NCBI RefSeq assembly: GCF_030811595.1
Contig: NZ_JAUSRB010000002.1
Span: forward strand, 6,758,001 to 6,822,000
Reading direction: 5' to 3'
Source: Streptosporangium brasiliense
GTDB taxonomy: Bacteria > Actinomycetota > Actinomycetes > Streptosporangiales > Streptosporangiaceae
DNA: 64,000 bases
Shown here piece by piece: positions 34,869 through 44,586 of the stretch. A program made the translations under genes and the position numbers. The notes under the pieces are model-generated. The model searched no databases. It was given only the letters and a program-made list of their open reading frames with translations, and was not told the DNA's origin. How positions within the stretch are numbered: the first letter of the stretch is position 1; every line of letters starts with the position of its first letter.

Positions 34869-35773
34869 GAAGCACAAAGATAGAACCTATGATCCTATGA
34901 ATTAGCAAGGGATGGCCGCATGCACCTGGTGCAAACTGCCATGAAGTTGTCCTGGCGTAATGCCAGTTGATGTCAGTGGATTTGCCATTTCATGTCAGCA
35001 AGATCACTAAGCCTCGCCTGAGCCGCTCGGCGAAGATCCCCGGACGCAGGTAGTTTCCTCAGCTACGAGCCCTGTTCTCCGGAACTTTTCGGCCACGCTC
35101 GACTGACGAGTCGTGTCACTTTGCCATGCACTGACAACCCTCATCAGCAGCTTGACCTCTGGTTTTGCCATGGGGTATCAGTGCTGTTGTCATCGAGATG
35201 TCAGTAGCCTGCCTTCGGCTGCTCCCCCTCGCGTCGGGGAACGGATCAAAGATCGACACTGCGCACGGCGCTGTCGCGCCAGCAGCCGACCGTGTTGGTG
35301 GCAATCGTCATCGTGCCGTCGGCAACAGTCTCTCTCTACGATCGTCTGCTCTCGGTTGAGCGCTCAGTCTCTTCGCCCGTCCGGTTCGACGCCCGCCCCC
35401 TTGGACGGGGGCGGAGATGACGTTGAGAGAGGCGTTTTCCGGCGCCGACAGCCGCTGCGGCGTACGGACGTGTGCGTCTCAGGGACGCTCAGGGAAGTCC
35501 TTGTGATGCGCAGGGGGCGGCTTCCGTCAGCCTCTTGCGTTCGGTGATGAGGTCCTCCCTCCAATTGGATGCAACGGATAACGCGCGGACCGGCGCAGGC
35601 CACAAGCATGTTTTGGCTGGTCTGGCCGGTGAGGGCCAGGGTAGTTTCGTCCGATTTTGCGTGAGTTACAGGCCGACGCCTCGCATGGCGTTGTCACGCC
35701 AGCGGTCGACGGCGCGGATATAGCGCAGGACGACCGGGGAGGCGGGGGCCCAGCGGCCGTGCGGGGAAATTTT

Positions 35774-35853
35774 CAACGGATATGCAGGTCAGCGACCCAT
35801 TGCCAGGATGTTGCCGCAGCACTCCGAGAGCGCCCTGACCTGCATATCCGTTG
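35774..35853. repeat. Perfect 19-bp inverted repeat with 42-bp spacer
   Basis: CAACGGATATGCAGGTCAG (35774-35792) and its exact reverse complement (35835-35853). The arms are less GC-rich than the surrounding DNA. It lies 40 bp right of a gene-poor segment and next to an IS481 remnant. Confidence 0.8.
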
Positions 35854-35894
35854 TTTTCACGGCGATTGCTACCGGGCCCCCTAGGTGTGATGTC

Positions 35895-36525
35895 TCAGGA
35901 CGTTGGTTCCACGGCGTCCTCGATCGTGAGCTGGACGGGCAGTAGATCGAGGGGATCGGGGTGCTCGTCGGCGGTGAGCCGGTATCCGTGGTCGGTGACG
36001 CAGCTGGCGGGTGGCTTGCCGCCGAGGGCGCTGTGCGGACGTTCGTAGTTGTAGTGGTTGAGGAAGTCGGCGAGGGCGGCGCGGCGTTCGTGTTCGGAGG
36101 CGTAGGGGCGGACGTAGGCCCATTCGCGGGCGAGGGTGCCGTTGAAGCGTTCGACCTTGCCGTTGGTGCGCGGGGTGTAGGGGCGGGTCCGCTTGTGGGT
36201 GGTGCCGGTCGCGGCGAGGGCGTCGGCCCAGGCGGCCGAGCGGTAGCAGGAGCGTTGTCGGTGAGGACCCGCCGGACGGTGGTGATGTCGTGGGCGGCGA
36301 AGAACGCGACGGCGCGGCGCCAGAACGCCGCTGCGGTGGTGCCGCGTTCGTCGTCCAGGGCCTCGGTGTAGGCCAGGCGAGAGTGGTCGTCAACGGCTGA
36401 GTGCAGGTAGGTGTAGCCGACCTTCCCGGTGCCGGGCCCGACACGCTTGGAGGCGAGCGCTTCAGGGGTGCCGACGCCATGGGCACGCCAGCCACCGCCG
36501 ACGGGGATCCGGCCGAGCTTCGGGG
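35895..36525 (-). pseudogene. IS481-family transposase remnant, frameshifted and 5'-truncated
   Basis: Minus-strand segments read VGPGTGKVGYTYLHSAVDDH SRLAYTEAL and AFFAAHDITTVRRVLTDN, then, after one missing base near 36251, SCYRSAAWADALAATGTTHK RTRPYTPRTNGKVERFNGTL and NHYNYERPHSALGGKPPASC, ending at 35895. These are the DDE core and tail of an IS481 transposase. The N-terminal part is missing beyond about 36525. Confidence 0.75.
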
Positions 36526-36596
36526 GGCGAGCAGCAATGGAACGGTCAGTGGCGTTAGCGAGGCGTCGGGGCGCGGCTTACCGCCACTCGCCGTTC

Positions 36597-36633
36597 GGCC
36601 TTCGAGGAGGCTGGGTGCAGAAATTAGCGGTAG
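36597..36633 (+). repeat. Tn3-family transposon left inverted repeat
   Basis: 37 bp starting GGCCTTCGAGGAGGCTGG and ending AAATTAGCGGTAG; exact reverse complement at 55214-55250. The length fits Tn3-family ends (about 38 bp); the inner TTAGCGGTA resembles the conserved inner portion of Tn3 ends. Confidence 0.9.
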
Positions 36634-36704
36634 AGAGTTGATCTTCGTGCCGGTTCGGTGACAGCGCCTGTTTGAGCAGGTCGCGGGGCCTACGTTGCTG
36701 GGCC

Positions 36705-39700
36705 ATGCCCTTCGAATTTCTCTCTGATGAGCAGATCGCCCGCTATGGCCGCTTCCCCGAGGAGCCCTCGGCCGCGGAGCTGGAGCAGTTCCTCCGCCTG
36801 GACCGCAGCGCGCTGGACGCGCTGGCGTCCAAACGGCGCCCGGCCACCAGCTCGGCTGGGCCGTGCAGTGGGGCACGGTACGGATGCTCGGGGTGTTCCT
36901 GACCGAGGACCCGCTGGCGGCCCCGCCGGGCGCGGTGGCGTTCGTGGCCGAGCAGCTCGGGCTCGATCCGGCGCACTTGGCCGACTACGGCCACCGCCAG
37001 CAGACCGTCTACGAGCACGCCTGGGAGATCCGCCAGTTGCTGGGCAACCGCGACTTCGGCGCCTGCGAGAGCGAGGTGCGCCGGTACGTGGCGGCGCGGG
37101 TGTGGGCGTCGGTGGAGGGGCCGCGGGCGCTGTTTGACCGGGCGCGAGTGCACATGCTCAAGGAGCGCATTCTGCTGCCCGGCATCACCGTGCTGGTGCG
37201 GCTGGTCGGCGAGGTGCGACGGGCGGAGAACGAGCGGCTGTCGGGACGGTTGTCGCGCGACATGCAGCGGGCGCTGGACGCTCTGCTGGCGGTGCCGGAC
37301 GGCAGGAGGCGCTCGGAGCTGGAGCGTCTGCGCACGGCGCCGAGGAAGGCCTCAGGCCGGGTGCTGGCCGAAGAGCTGAAGCGGGTGGCCGAGATCGCGG
37401 CGCTGGGCACCGGCCGGGTGGCGACCGACCCGGTCCCGGCGGTCAAGCTCGGGGCGCTGGCCCGCTACGGGCTGGCCGCCAAGGCACCCACGCTCAAAGG
37501 GCTGGACGAGCCGCGCAAGGGAGCGACACTGCTGGCCACCGTGCGGCATCTGGAGGTCTCCTCGGTCGATGACGCCTTGGACGTGCTGGATCTGCTGATC
37601 GCCACGCATCTGCTGGCAAGGGCGGAACGGGCGGGCAAGGCCGAGCAACTGCGCACGTTCCCGAAGCTGCGCAAGGCGGCGCGCACGATGGCCTCGGCGA
37701 TGGAGGTGCTGATGACCGTGCCGGAGGCCACGGAGGAGCGGCTGGTGTCGCTGGTGGAGGTGTGGAAGACGATCGAGGAGGTGGTGCCGCGCGAGAGGCT
37801 GGCGGCCGCGGTGGAGACGGTGGCGGAGTTCGTGCCCGTCACTGATGACGATGCGGCGGCCGAGTGGCGGGCCGAGCTGGTCAAGCGCTACCGCACCGTG
37901 CAGGGCTTCATCGAGCCGCTCCTGCACACGATCCGGTTTCGGGCCGTTGAGGCCGGCAGCGCGGTGTTGGCGATGGTGCGCACCGCGGCGGCGATGGCCA
38001 AGAGCCGCCGCCGCTACGCACCGGGTGATATCGCCGCCCACGATGGGCTGATCACCGGGTCGTGGCGGGGCCTGGTCTACCGCAACCCGGACCTGCCGGC
38101 GGGGCAGGTGGACAAGGCGGCGTTCGTGCTGTGCGCGCTGATGCACCTGCACGCCGCGCTGCGGCGGCGTGATGTGTTCGCTGAAGGCTCCGAACGGTGG
38201 AGCGACCCGCGGGCCCGGCTGCTGGCCGGGCAGGCGTGGGAGCAGGCGCGGCCGCGGGTGCTGGCCTCGCTGGAGCAGGAGCAGGAGCTGGAACCGGCCG
38301 GTCACCTGGCCGAGCTCGCGGGCGCGCTGGAGGCGGCCTACACCCGGGTGCTGGACGGGCTCGGCGGCAACACCGCGGTGCAGTTCGTGGGCGGGCGGCT
38401 GCGCCTGGACAAGCTCGGCGCGGTGGACGAGCCGCCGCTGATGAAAGAGCTGCGCACGCTGGTCGGCGGCATGCTGCCGCGGGTGGACTTCCCCGAGTTG
38501 CTGCTGGAGGTCTTCGACCGCACCGGGCTGCCGGCCGACTTCACCCACGTCTCCGGCGCGGATGCGGCCATGGAGGACTTCCCGATGAGCCTGGCCGCGC
38601 TGATCGTGGCCGAGGCGTGCAACATGGGCCTGGTGCCGATTGAGAAGCCGAACGTGCCGGCGTTGACCCGGGCCCGGCTGCAGCAGGTCGACCAGGGCTA
38701 CTTGCGCGGGGAGACGATCGCCGCGGCGAACGCCCGGTTGATCGCCGCCCAGGCCGGCATCGACATCGTCAAGTCGTGGGGGTCGGGCCATATCGCCTCG
38801 GCCGACGGGCTGCGCTTCGTCGTGCCCGTGGCTAGTCTGCACGCCGGGCACAACCCGATGTACTTCGGCCGTCAGCGCGGCGCGACCTGGCTGAACGTGG
38901 TCAACGACCAGGTGATGGGCATCAGCGGGCTGGTGGTGCCCGGCACGTTGCGTGACTCGCTGTTCATCTTGGACGCCTTGTTCAACCTCGACGGCGGGCC
39001 CAAGCCGGAGACCGTAGTCACCGACACCGCCAGCTACTCCGACCTCGTCTTCGGACTGTTCGCGATCTGCGGCTACCAGTTCTCTCCGCGCATCGCCGAC
39101 CTAGCCGACACCCGGCTGTGGCGGACCAACACCGCCGCCGTCTACGGGCCGCTGGAGCACATGTCCCGCCACACCATCCGGCTCGATCGCATCCGCGCTC
39201 ACTGGGGCGACATGCTGCGCGTGGCCGGCTCGCTGACGATGGGCACGGTGCGCGCCTACGACCTGATCCGGATGCTGTCGGCCGACGGCCGCCCCACCGG
39301 CCTGGGCGAGGCGTTCGTGCACTACGGCCGGATCTTCAAGACGCTGCATCTGCTGCAGTTCCTGCACGATGAGGGCTACCGGCGGATGATCGGCGCCCAG
39401 CTGAACGTGCAGGAGGCCCGGCACCGTCTCGCGCGGAAGATCGCGTTCGGCAACCGCGGTCAGCTGCGCCAGCGCTACCGCGAGGGCATGGAGGACCAGC
39501 TCGGCGCGCTCGGCCTGGCGCTCAACGCCGTGGTGTGGTGGAACAGCCTCTACCTCGACGCCGCCGTCAAGCAGCTACGCGCCCAAGGCTTTCCGGTCAC
39601 CGAACAGATGTGTGCCCGGCTGTCGCCCATCGCCTACAACCACATCAACTTCCTGGGCCGCTACGCCTTCACCCGCGCCGACGTCGGCTCCGGGCTGCGC

Positions 39701-39733
39701 CCCTTCCACGACCTGCCCGCCTCGACCGGATGA
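36705..39733 (+). pseudogene. tnpA: Tn3-family transposase with a -1 frameshift near its N-terminus
   Basis: The gene starts at ATG 36705 (MPFEFLSDEQIARYGRFPEE, the DUF4158 N-terminal domain). At about 36840 the frame must step back one base to continue as HQLGWAVQWGTVRMLGVFLT and 950 more residues. The core shows the DDE residues in WLNVVNDQVMGISG, VVTDTASYSDLVFG and the Glu region near LGEAFVHYGRIFKTLH. The C-terminus is complete. Combined length about 1009 residues, normal for the family. No slippery heptamer was seen, so this is most simply an inactivating indel. An in-frame internal ATG at 36863 would give a 956-residue product without the N-terminal DNA-binding part. Confidence 0.85.
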
Positions 39734-39749
39734 ACCCGGCCACCGGCGC

Positions 39750-40112
39750 TCAGCAGCAGAATTTCAGGTAGCTCTGCAGGTCTTCGAGGATGCGGGCGAC
39801 GCCGTCGCGATCGCCTCGATACAGCACTTCCTTGCCGTCGCGGCGGGAGGTGACGATGCCACTGCGGCGCAGCAGGGCGAGCTGCTGGGAAGCGGCGGAC
39901 TGGCTGATGCCGGCGCGTTCGGCGACCTGGTTGACCGACAGCTCGGCGCCCTGGGCGAACAGCAGCATGATCTGCTGGCGGCCGGGGTTGGCCAGGGCCT
40001 TGAGGAAGTCCTGGGCGGCCTGCGGCAGCTGCGGCGACGCGCACGCGGGGCCCGCTCTCCCGTCTGTGGGCTCATCCGTCGGCGCGGCTGATGATCTCGT
40101 GGGTTCGGCCAT
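39750..40112 (-). CDS. ArsR/SmtB-family metalloregulator 1
   Basis: 120 residues from ATG 40112 (an upstream ATG at 40148 is in frame). Winged helix with recognition helix AGISQSAASQQLALLRRSGI and the wing TSRRDGKEVLYR. Cysteines at 24, 119 and 120 (C-terminal KFCC) could form an As(III) or other thiolate site, different from the classical CVC site. Divergent from the flavoprotein at 40193; the 80-bp gap holds TTGACATATTAG, a promoter/operator candidate. Confidence 0.85.
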   Translation of the reverse strand: MAEPTRSSAAPTDEPTDGRAGPACASPQLPQAAQDFLKALANPGRQQIMLLFAQGAELSVNQVAERAGISQSAASQQLALLRRSGIVTSRRDGKEVLYRGDRDGVARILEDLQSYLKFCC

Positions 40113-40192
40113 GAGTGCTCCCTCCTGCGCCAGCACCCTACCGCTCATTTCAAGTTATTGACATATTAGAAAATGACGGTACGTTCTGCGGC
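40113..40192. promoter_or_regulatory. Divergent promoter region of arsR1 and the first flavoprotein
   Basis: AT-richer than its surroundings (CAAGTTATTGACATATTAGA). TTGACA at 40158-40163 could be a -35 box for the plus-strand gene. Overlap of ArsR1 binding here is inferred from the divergent arrangement. Confidence 0.4.
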
Positions 40193-41278
40193 ATGCCCAT
40201 CGACAACGACCGTGTCCTGATCGTCGGGGCCGGGCAGTCCGGCCTGGCCTCCGCGCACGCCGCCCTGGAGCACGGGCTGCGGCCCGTGCTGCTGGAGGCT
40301 TCCCGGCGGGCGGCCGGGTCCTGGCCGCGCTACTACGACAGCCTCACCCTGTTCTCACCCGCCCGCTACAGCAGCCTGCCCGGCATGGGCTTCGACGGGG
40401 ACCCCGAGCGCTACCCACGCCGCGACGAGGTGGGCTCCTACCTGGAGCGCTATGCCGTCGCCCTGATCGAGCGCGGCGCCGAGCTGCGCACCGGCGCCCG
40501 CGTCAGCGCCGCCGAAGCCGGCAGGCAGGGGTTCACCGTGCGGCTGGAGGGCGGCGAGCAACTGAGCGCCGGCGCCCTGATCGCGGCCAGCGGCTCCTTC
40601 GGCCGCCCGCACCGGCCCGCCCTGCCCGGCCTGGACACCTTCACCGGCCCGGTGTTGCACGTCGCCGACTACCACTCGCCGACCTCGCTGCCCGGTGAGC
40701 ACGTCATCGTGGTCGGGGCGGGCAACTCGGCGGTCCAGGTCGCCCACGAGCTGGCCAGCCAGCGCCGGGTGACGCTGGCCAGCCGGGTGCCGATCCGGTT
40801 CGTGGCCCAGCGCCCGCTGGGGCGTGACCTGCACTTCTGGTTCCGGGTGACCGGCTTCGACCGGCTGCCGCCGGCCCGCGCGGAGGCTCCGCCCGCCTCG
40901 CCCGTGCTGGATGACGGCCGCTACCGCCGGGCGCTGCGCGAGGGCCGCTACCGGCGCCGGCCGATCTTCGCCCGCCTGGACGGCGATCAGGCGACCTGGC
41001 CCGACGGCAGCCGTGAGCGCGTCGACGCGGTGCTGCTGGCCACCGGTTACCGGCCGAACCTGGCCTATCTGGAGAGGCTGGGTGTGCTGGGTGCCGATGG
41101 CCGCCCGCGCCAGCGCCATGGCCTGTCGCTGATGCACGTCGGTCTGGGCTACCTGGGCCTGGAGTGGCAGCGCACTCCCTCCTCCAACACGCTGCGCGGC
41201 GTCGGCGCCGACGCCCGGCACGTGATGGGGGTGCTCGCCCGTCAGCTGCGCGGCACTCGTCAGCGCACCCGAGCCTGA
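40193..41278 (+). CDS. ArsO-like flavin-dependent monooxygenase
   Basis: 361 residues from ATG 40193. Two dinucleotide-binding motifs: VLIVGAGQSGLASAHAALEH (FAD) and HVIVVGAGNSAVQVAHELAS (NADPH). Also YYDSLTLFSPARYSSLPG, shared with the ArsO-like protein at 44982, and the late ATGYRPNLAYLERLG. Such proteins belong to the group-B FMO/ArsO branch found in actinobacterial ars islands; their exact substrate (As(III) species or organoarsenicals) is not established. Regulated by the divergent ArsR1, probably. Confidence 0.75.
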   Translation: MPIDNDRVLIVGAGQSGLASAHAALEHGLRPVLLEASRRAAGSWPRYYDSLTLFSPARYSSLPGMGFDGDPERYPRRDEVGSYLERYAVALIERGAELRTGARVSAAEAGRQGFTVRLEGGEQLSAGALIAASGSFGRPHRPALPGLDTFTGPVLHVADYHSPTSLPGEHVIVVGAGNSAVQVAHELASQRRVTLASRVPIRFVAQRPLGRDLHFWFRVTGFDRLPPARAEAPPASPVLDDGRYRRALREGRYRRRPIFARLDGDQATWPDGSRERVDAVLLATGYRPNLAYLERLGVLGADGRPRQRHGLSLMHVGLGYLGLEWQRTPSSNTLRGVGADARHVMGVLARQLRGTRQRTRA

Positions 41279-41349
41279 GCCCGGCCCGTCTTTCCCTCCG
41301 CCCTGCGATCCCCTCTGCTCCGGCGAAGACTGCGAGTTGATTTGACTTC

Positions 41350-41387
41350 CATCTAAGCAGTGGCGCATGATGACTCCTGCTTAGATG
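41350..41387. promoter_or_regulatory. 11-bp palindrome, likely ArsR operator before the second cargo operon
   Basis: CATCTAAGCAG (41350-41360) and CTGCTTAGATG (41377-41387), spacer 16 bp. A related CATCTGCTTAGACATC lies at 47041-47056 in front of the Cys-pair gene, suggesting one regulator controls both operons. Confidence 0.6.
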
Positions 41388-41411
41388 AATTTCTATTCAA
41401 GGGGGTGCGCG

Positions 41412-41567
41412 ATGCGCGCTCTGTTCACCCGACGACACCGCCCGGCCACCGAGCGGGCGAATATCACCTTCGACGAGGCCACCTCACGGGTGTGCGACAT
41501 CGAGTGCCGCGCCGAGGCCGCCATCGAGCGCGCCCGCGCCTACGCCGCGTTCCCGCTTTTCCGCTGA
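41412..41567 (+). CDS. 51-residue basic protein of unknown function
   Basis: MRALFTRRHRPATERANITF, then a CxxxC pair (VCDIECRAEAAIERARAYAA). GGGGG precedes the ATG at good spacing and it sits directly after the operator palindrome, leading the operon with the flavoprotein 37 bp downstream. The CxxxC could bind a metalloid; no family known. Confidence 0.55.
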   Translation: MRALFTRRHRPATERANITFDEATSRVCDIECRAEAAIERARAYAAFPLFR

Positions 41568-41604
41568 TCCACCTCTAACCCATTTCGCCACCTGGAGAGC
41601 AGTT

Positions 41605-43032
41605 ATGAGTGACAGTTGCTGCGGCCCCACGCCGATCGCGATCGAACACACCGCCACCCCTCAGCAGGCCACCTCAGGGCGATGGGATGACCTGCCCGTG
41701 GTCGTGATCGGCGCCGGCCCGGTCGGGCTGGCCGCCGCCGCCCACCTGGCCGAACGCGGCGTCGACTTCACGGTCCTGGAGGCCGGTGACTGCGTCGCCG
41801 CCTCGGTGGCGCAGTGGGGGCACGTGCGGGTGTTCAGCCCCTGGAAGTACAACATCGACGCCGCCGCCCGCCGCCTGCTGGAGGCCGACGGCTGGACGGC
41901 TCCGGACGCCGACTGGCTGCCGACCGGCGCCGAACTCATCGACGGCTATCTGGCGCCGCTGGCCAAGCTGTTCGGCGACCGGGTACGGCTCGGCGCGAAG
42001 GTGACCGCGATCAGCCGTCTCGGCTACGACCGGGTCCGCACCGCCGGCCGCGACCAGGCCCCGTTCCTGATCCGCCTGGCCGACGGCACCGAGCTGCAGG
42101 CCCGAGCGATCATCGACGCGTCCGGCACCTACACCAGCCCGAACGTGCTCGGCGCGAGCGGCCTGCCCGCCCACGGCGAGCACGAGGTGTTCGTCGACCA
42201 CGCCCTGCCCGACGTGCTCGGCGCCGACCGCGACCACTACGAGGGCAAGCGGGTGCTGGTCGTCGGCGCCGGCCACTCCGCCGCCACCACGCTGCTCGCC
42301 CTGGCCCAACTGGACGACACCCCGATCACCTGGGCGATCCGCGCCGGCAACGCCACCCGCACCTACGGCGGCGGCGACGCCGACGCGCTGCCGGCCCGCG
42401 GCGCGCTCGGCACTCGGCTGCGCGCCCACGTCACCTCCGGCCGCATCCAGTTGCTGACCGGCTTCTTCACCCACCGCGTCAACGCCACCGGCCAGGGCGT
42501 CGAGGTGATCAGCCGCGACCCGTCCGGCCGAGAGCAGAGCGTCACCGTGGACCGGATCGTCTCGGCCACCGGCTACCGCCCCGATCACTCCATCGCCTCC
42601 GAACTCCGGCTCGACCTCGACCCGGTGCTCGGCTCCACCCGTGCCCTGGCCCCGCTGATCGACCCCAACCAGCACTCCTGCGGCACCGTCCCTGCCCACG
42701 GCGTCGGCGAACTCGCCCACCCCGAGCCCGGCTACTACGCGGTCGGCGTCAAGAGCTACGGCCGCGCGCCGACGTTCCTCATGGCCACCGGTTACGAGCA
42801 GGTCCGCTCGGTCGTGGCGGCGATCGCCGGGGACTGGGAGGCGGCCCGCGACGTTCAGCTCGACCTGCCCGAGACCGGCGTGTGCTCCTCCAACCTGGCC
42901 GAGGCCCAGGAGCAGCGGGTCGGCCTGGCCACCGGCATCAGCGGCGGCCTGCTGTCGGCCCCGCTCCCCCTCGCCACCGTCAGCGCCCCGGCCGGTGCCG
43001 GCGGCGAGTCCGGCGGCAGCTGCTGCGGCTGA
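41605..43032 (+). CDS. Cys-pair-flanked FAD/NAD(P)-dependent oxidoreductase of the arsenic island
   Basis: 475 residues. FAD motif VVVIGAGPVGLAAAAHLAER, NAD(P)H motif RVLVVGAGHSAATTLLALAQ, and VSATGYRPDHSIASELRLD. Both termini carry vicinal cysteines: MSDSCCGPT at the start and GESGGSCCG at the end, a feature of proteins binding trivalent arsenicals. This branch of flavoproteins recurs in actinobacterial ars clusters beside an MFS gene, as here. Probable role: oxidation or reduction of an arsenical before export; inferred. Followed after 14 bp by a small gene and then the MFS pump. Confidence 0.75.
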   Translation: MSDSCCGPTPIAIEHTATPQQATSGRWDDLPVVVIGAGPVGLAAAAHLAERGVDFTVLEAGDCVAASVAQWGHVRVFSPWKYNIDAAARRLLEADGWTAPDADWLPTGAELIDGYLAPLAKLFGDRVRLGAKVTAISRLGYDRVRTAGRDQAPFLIRLADGTELQARAIIDASGTYTSPNVLGASGLPAHGEHEVFVDHALPDVLGADRDHYEGKRVLVVGAGHSAATTLLALAQLDDTPITWAIRAGNATRTYGGGDADALPARGALGTRLRAHVTSGRIQLLTGFFTHRVNATGQGVEVISRDPSGREQSVTVDRIVSATGYRPDHSIASELRLDLDPVLGSTRALAPLIDPNQHSCGTVPAHGVGELAHPEPGYYAVGVKSYGRAPTFLMATGYEQVRSVVAAIAGDWEAARDVQLDLPETGVCSSNLAEAQEQRVGLATGISGGLLSAPLPLATVSAPAGAGGESGGSCCG

Positions 43033-43046
43033 AAGGAACACCCCTG

Positions 43047-43319
43047 ATGTCCGACGGCTACCCCACCGCCGCACAGAAGGAGGCGCTACGCCTCATCTGC
43101 CACCACGGGCGACTGGAGACCGAACGCCTGGGCCGCCACCTCCTGCGGGCCCGGCGGCCGAGCACCAACCCCGGCTACGCCCGCGCGATCACCCGGATGG
43201 CGGGCACCCTGGCCTGGCGCCTGCACGCCCAGGGCTTCATCACCGAAACCGCGGGCGGCGCCTGGGCCACGACGGCAACCGGCAGGCAGCTCATCGCCTG
43301 TCCCGGCGAGTGCGAGTGA
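43047..43319 (+). CDS. Small winged-helix-like protein
   Basis: 90 residues, MSDGYPTAAQKEALRLICHH, helical with a possible winged-helix fold (LGRHLLRARRPSTNPGYARA, then HAQGFITETAGGAWATTATG). Good AAAGGA ribosome site; its stop overlaps the MFS GTG start by four bases (GTGA), so translation is coupled. Could be a small regulator; not a canonical ArsR. Two cysteines (near His-His at 18-20 and CPGEC at the end). Confidence 0.6.
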   Translation: MSDGYPTAAQKEALRLICHHGRLETERLGRHLLRARRPSTNPGYARAITRMAGTLAWRLHAQGFITETAGGAWATTATGRQLIACPGECE

Positions 43320-44554
43320 GCGCCCCCGCTTCGAGCGCCGTCCCCGCCCTCGGGGACGGCGCTCAGCCACGTCGGCGGCACGGCCGGCCAGTCGTCGCGG
43401 CGCTGGCCGTCACCCAAACCATCGGCTACGGCGTGCTCTACTACGCCTTCTCCGTCTTCCTCGCTCCCATGGCCCGCGACCTGCACGCAACCAACACGCA
43501 GATCGCCGCGGCGCTCACCCTGTCCATCCTGATCGCCGCCCTGTGCGCGCCGCTGGTCGGCCGCCTGCTGGACGCCCGCGGCGGTCGCGCCCTGATGACG
43601 GTCGGCTCGCTGCTGGGCACCGCTGCGGTGCTGGCCTGGTCGCGCGTGGAGAGCCTGCCGCAGCTGTACGCGGTGTTCGCGCTCGTCGGCGTCGCCTGCT
43701 CCCTGGTGCTGTACGAGGCCGCCTTCGCCGTCATCGTCTCCCTCTACGCCGGCAACGAGCGCGGCCGGGCGAACGGGCTGCTGGCGCTGACCATCGTGGC
43801 CGGGTTCGCCTCCTCGATCTTCCTGCCGCTGACCGGCCTGCTCGTCGACCGGTACGGCTGGCGTACGGCGCTGGTGATCCTGGCCCTGATCTACGGGACG
43901 GCGGCGATCCCGCTGCACGCCCTCGTGCTGCGCCGCCGCGCCCGTCCGGCGAGCACACAGGCGTCCGACGCGGCGCAGGAGCGCGCCGCCATCGTCAAGG
44001 CGGCCACCCGCCGGCGGCCGTTCTGGCTGCTGATGATCGCCTTCACCGCCAACGGCGGCGCGGTCGCGACCGTGGCGGTCCTGCTCATCACCTACCTGAT
44101 CCAGCTGGGCCACCCGCCCGTGCTGGCCGCCACGCTGGCCGGGCTGCTGGGCGTGCTGTCGGTGACCGGACGGCTGATCACCACCGGCCTGCAGACCCGG
44201 CTGCCCGCCGCGCTCATCGCCGCCGCCATCTTCGCCCTGCAAGGCGTGGCCGTCCTGCTGCTGCCCCTGATCGGCCGCAGCGTGGCGGGCGCGATCGGCG
44301 CGGTGCTGCTGTTCGGGCTCGGCTTCGGCATCGCCTCGATCACCCTTCCGCACCTGCTGGTCGGCCGGTACGGCACCACCGCCTACGCCTCGCTGGCCGG
44401 CCGCATCACAATCTTCTCCGTCGCCGACAAGGCGCTGGCCCCGCTCGGCGCGGTCGCCCTCGCCCAAGCCGTCGGCTACGGCTGGGTGATGAGCGCGGTC
44501 GCCGCCGTCTGCGGGATCGCCGCGTTCGCGCTGCTGGCCTACCACCGCCTATAA
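43316..44554 (+). CDS. MFS exporter of the arsenic island
   Basis: 412 residues from GTG 43316. About twelve transmembrane segments, with the MFS loop PLVGRLLDARGGRALMTVGS and a second half with GVLSVTGRLITTGLQTRLPA. N-terminal VVAALAVTQTIGYGVLYYAF SV is typical of the ArsK/NepI-like or formate/oxalate-antiporter-like branch. Coupled to the small protein before it and 32 bp before ArsR2, inside an arsenic operon, so export of an organoarsenical or arsenite is likely; the substrate is not proven. Confidence 0.8.
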   Translation: MSAPASSAVPALGDGAQPRRRHGRPVVAALAVTQTIGYGVLYYAFSVFLAPMARDLHATNTQIAAALTLSILIAALCAPLVGRLLDARGGRALMTVGSLLGTAAVLAWSRVESLPQLYAVFALVGVACSLVLYEAAFAVIVSLYAGNERGRANGLLALTIVAGFASSIFLPLTGLLVDRYGWRTALVILALIYGTAAIPLHALVLRRRARPASTQASDAAQERAAIVKAATRRRPFWLLMIAFTANGGAVATVAVLLITYLIQLGHPPVLAATLAGLLGVLSVTGRLITTGLQTRLPAALIAAAIFALQGVAVLLLPLIGRSVAGAIGAVLLFGLGFGIASITLPHLLVGRYGTTAYASLAGRITIFSVADKALAPLGAVALAQAVGYGWVMSAVAAVCGIAAFALLAYHRL

Positions 44555-44586
44555 TTTCGACAGGCTTCTAATCAGGAGGGGTTGTC

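Larger units (their letters stand above)
34747..35894. other. 1.15-kb gene-poor region with two perfect inverted repeats
   Basis: GC content falls in 34790-35010 compared with the surroundings. Frames here look non-coding apart from a short minus-strand segment near 35660-35740 (VLRYIRAVDRWRDNAMRGVG L and stop) that could be a gene tail. The two inverted repeats are listed separately. Possible remnants of a plasmid or element backbone. Confidence 0.4.

Noticed and set aside
35113-35547. Plus-strand frame of 144 codons in the gene-poor region
   Set aside because: Arg/Ser/Cys-rich translation typical of non-coding GC-rich DNA, no ribosome site, no family resemblance.
41674-44545. Long minus-strand open frames opposite the flavoprotein and MFS genes
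   Set aside because: Shadow frames; repetitive Gly/Gln/Arg-rich translations without domains, opposite well-supported genes.
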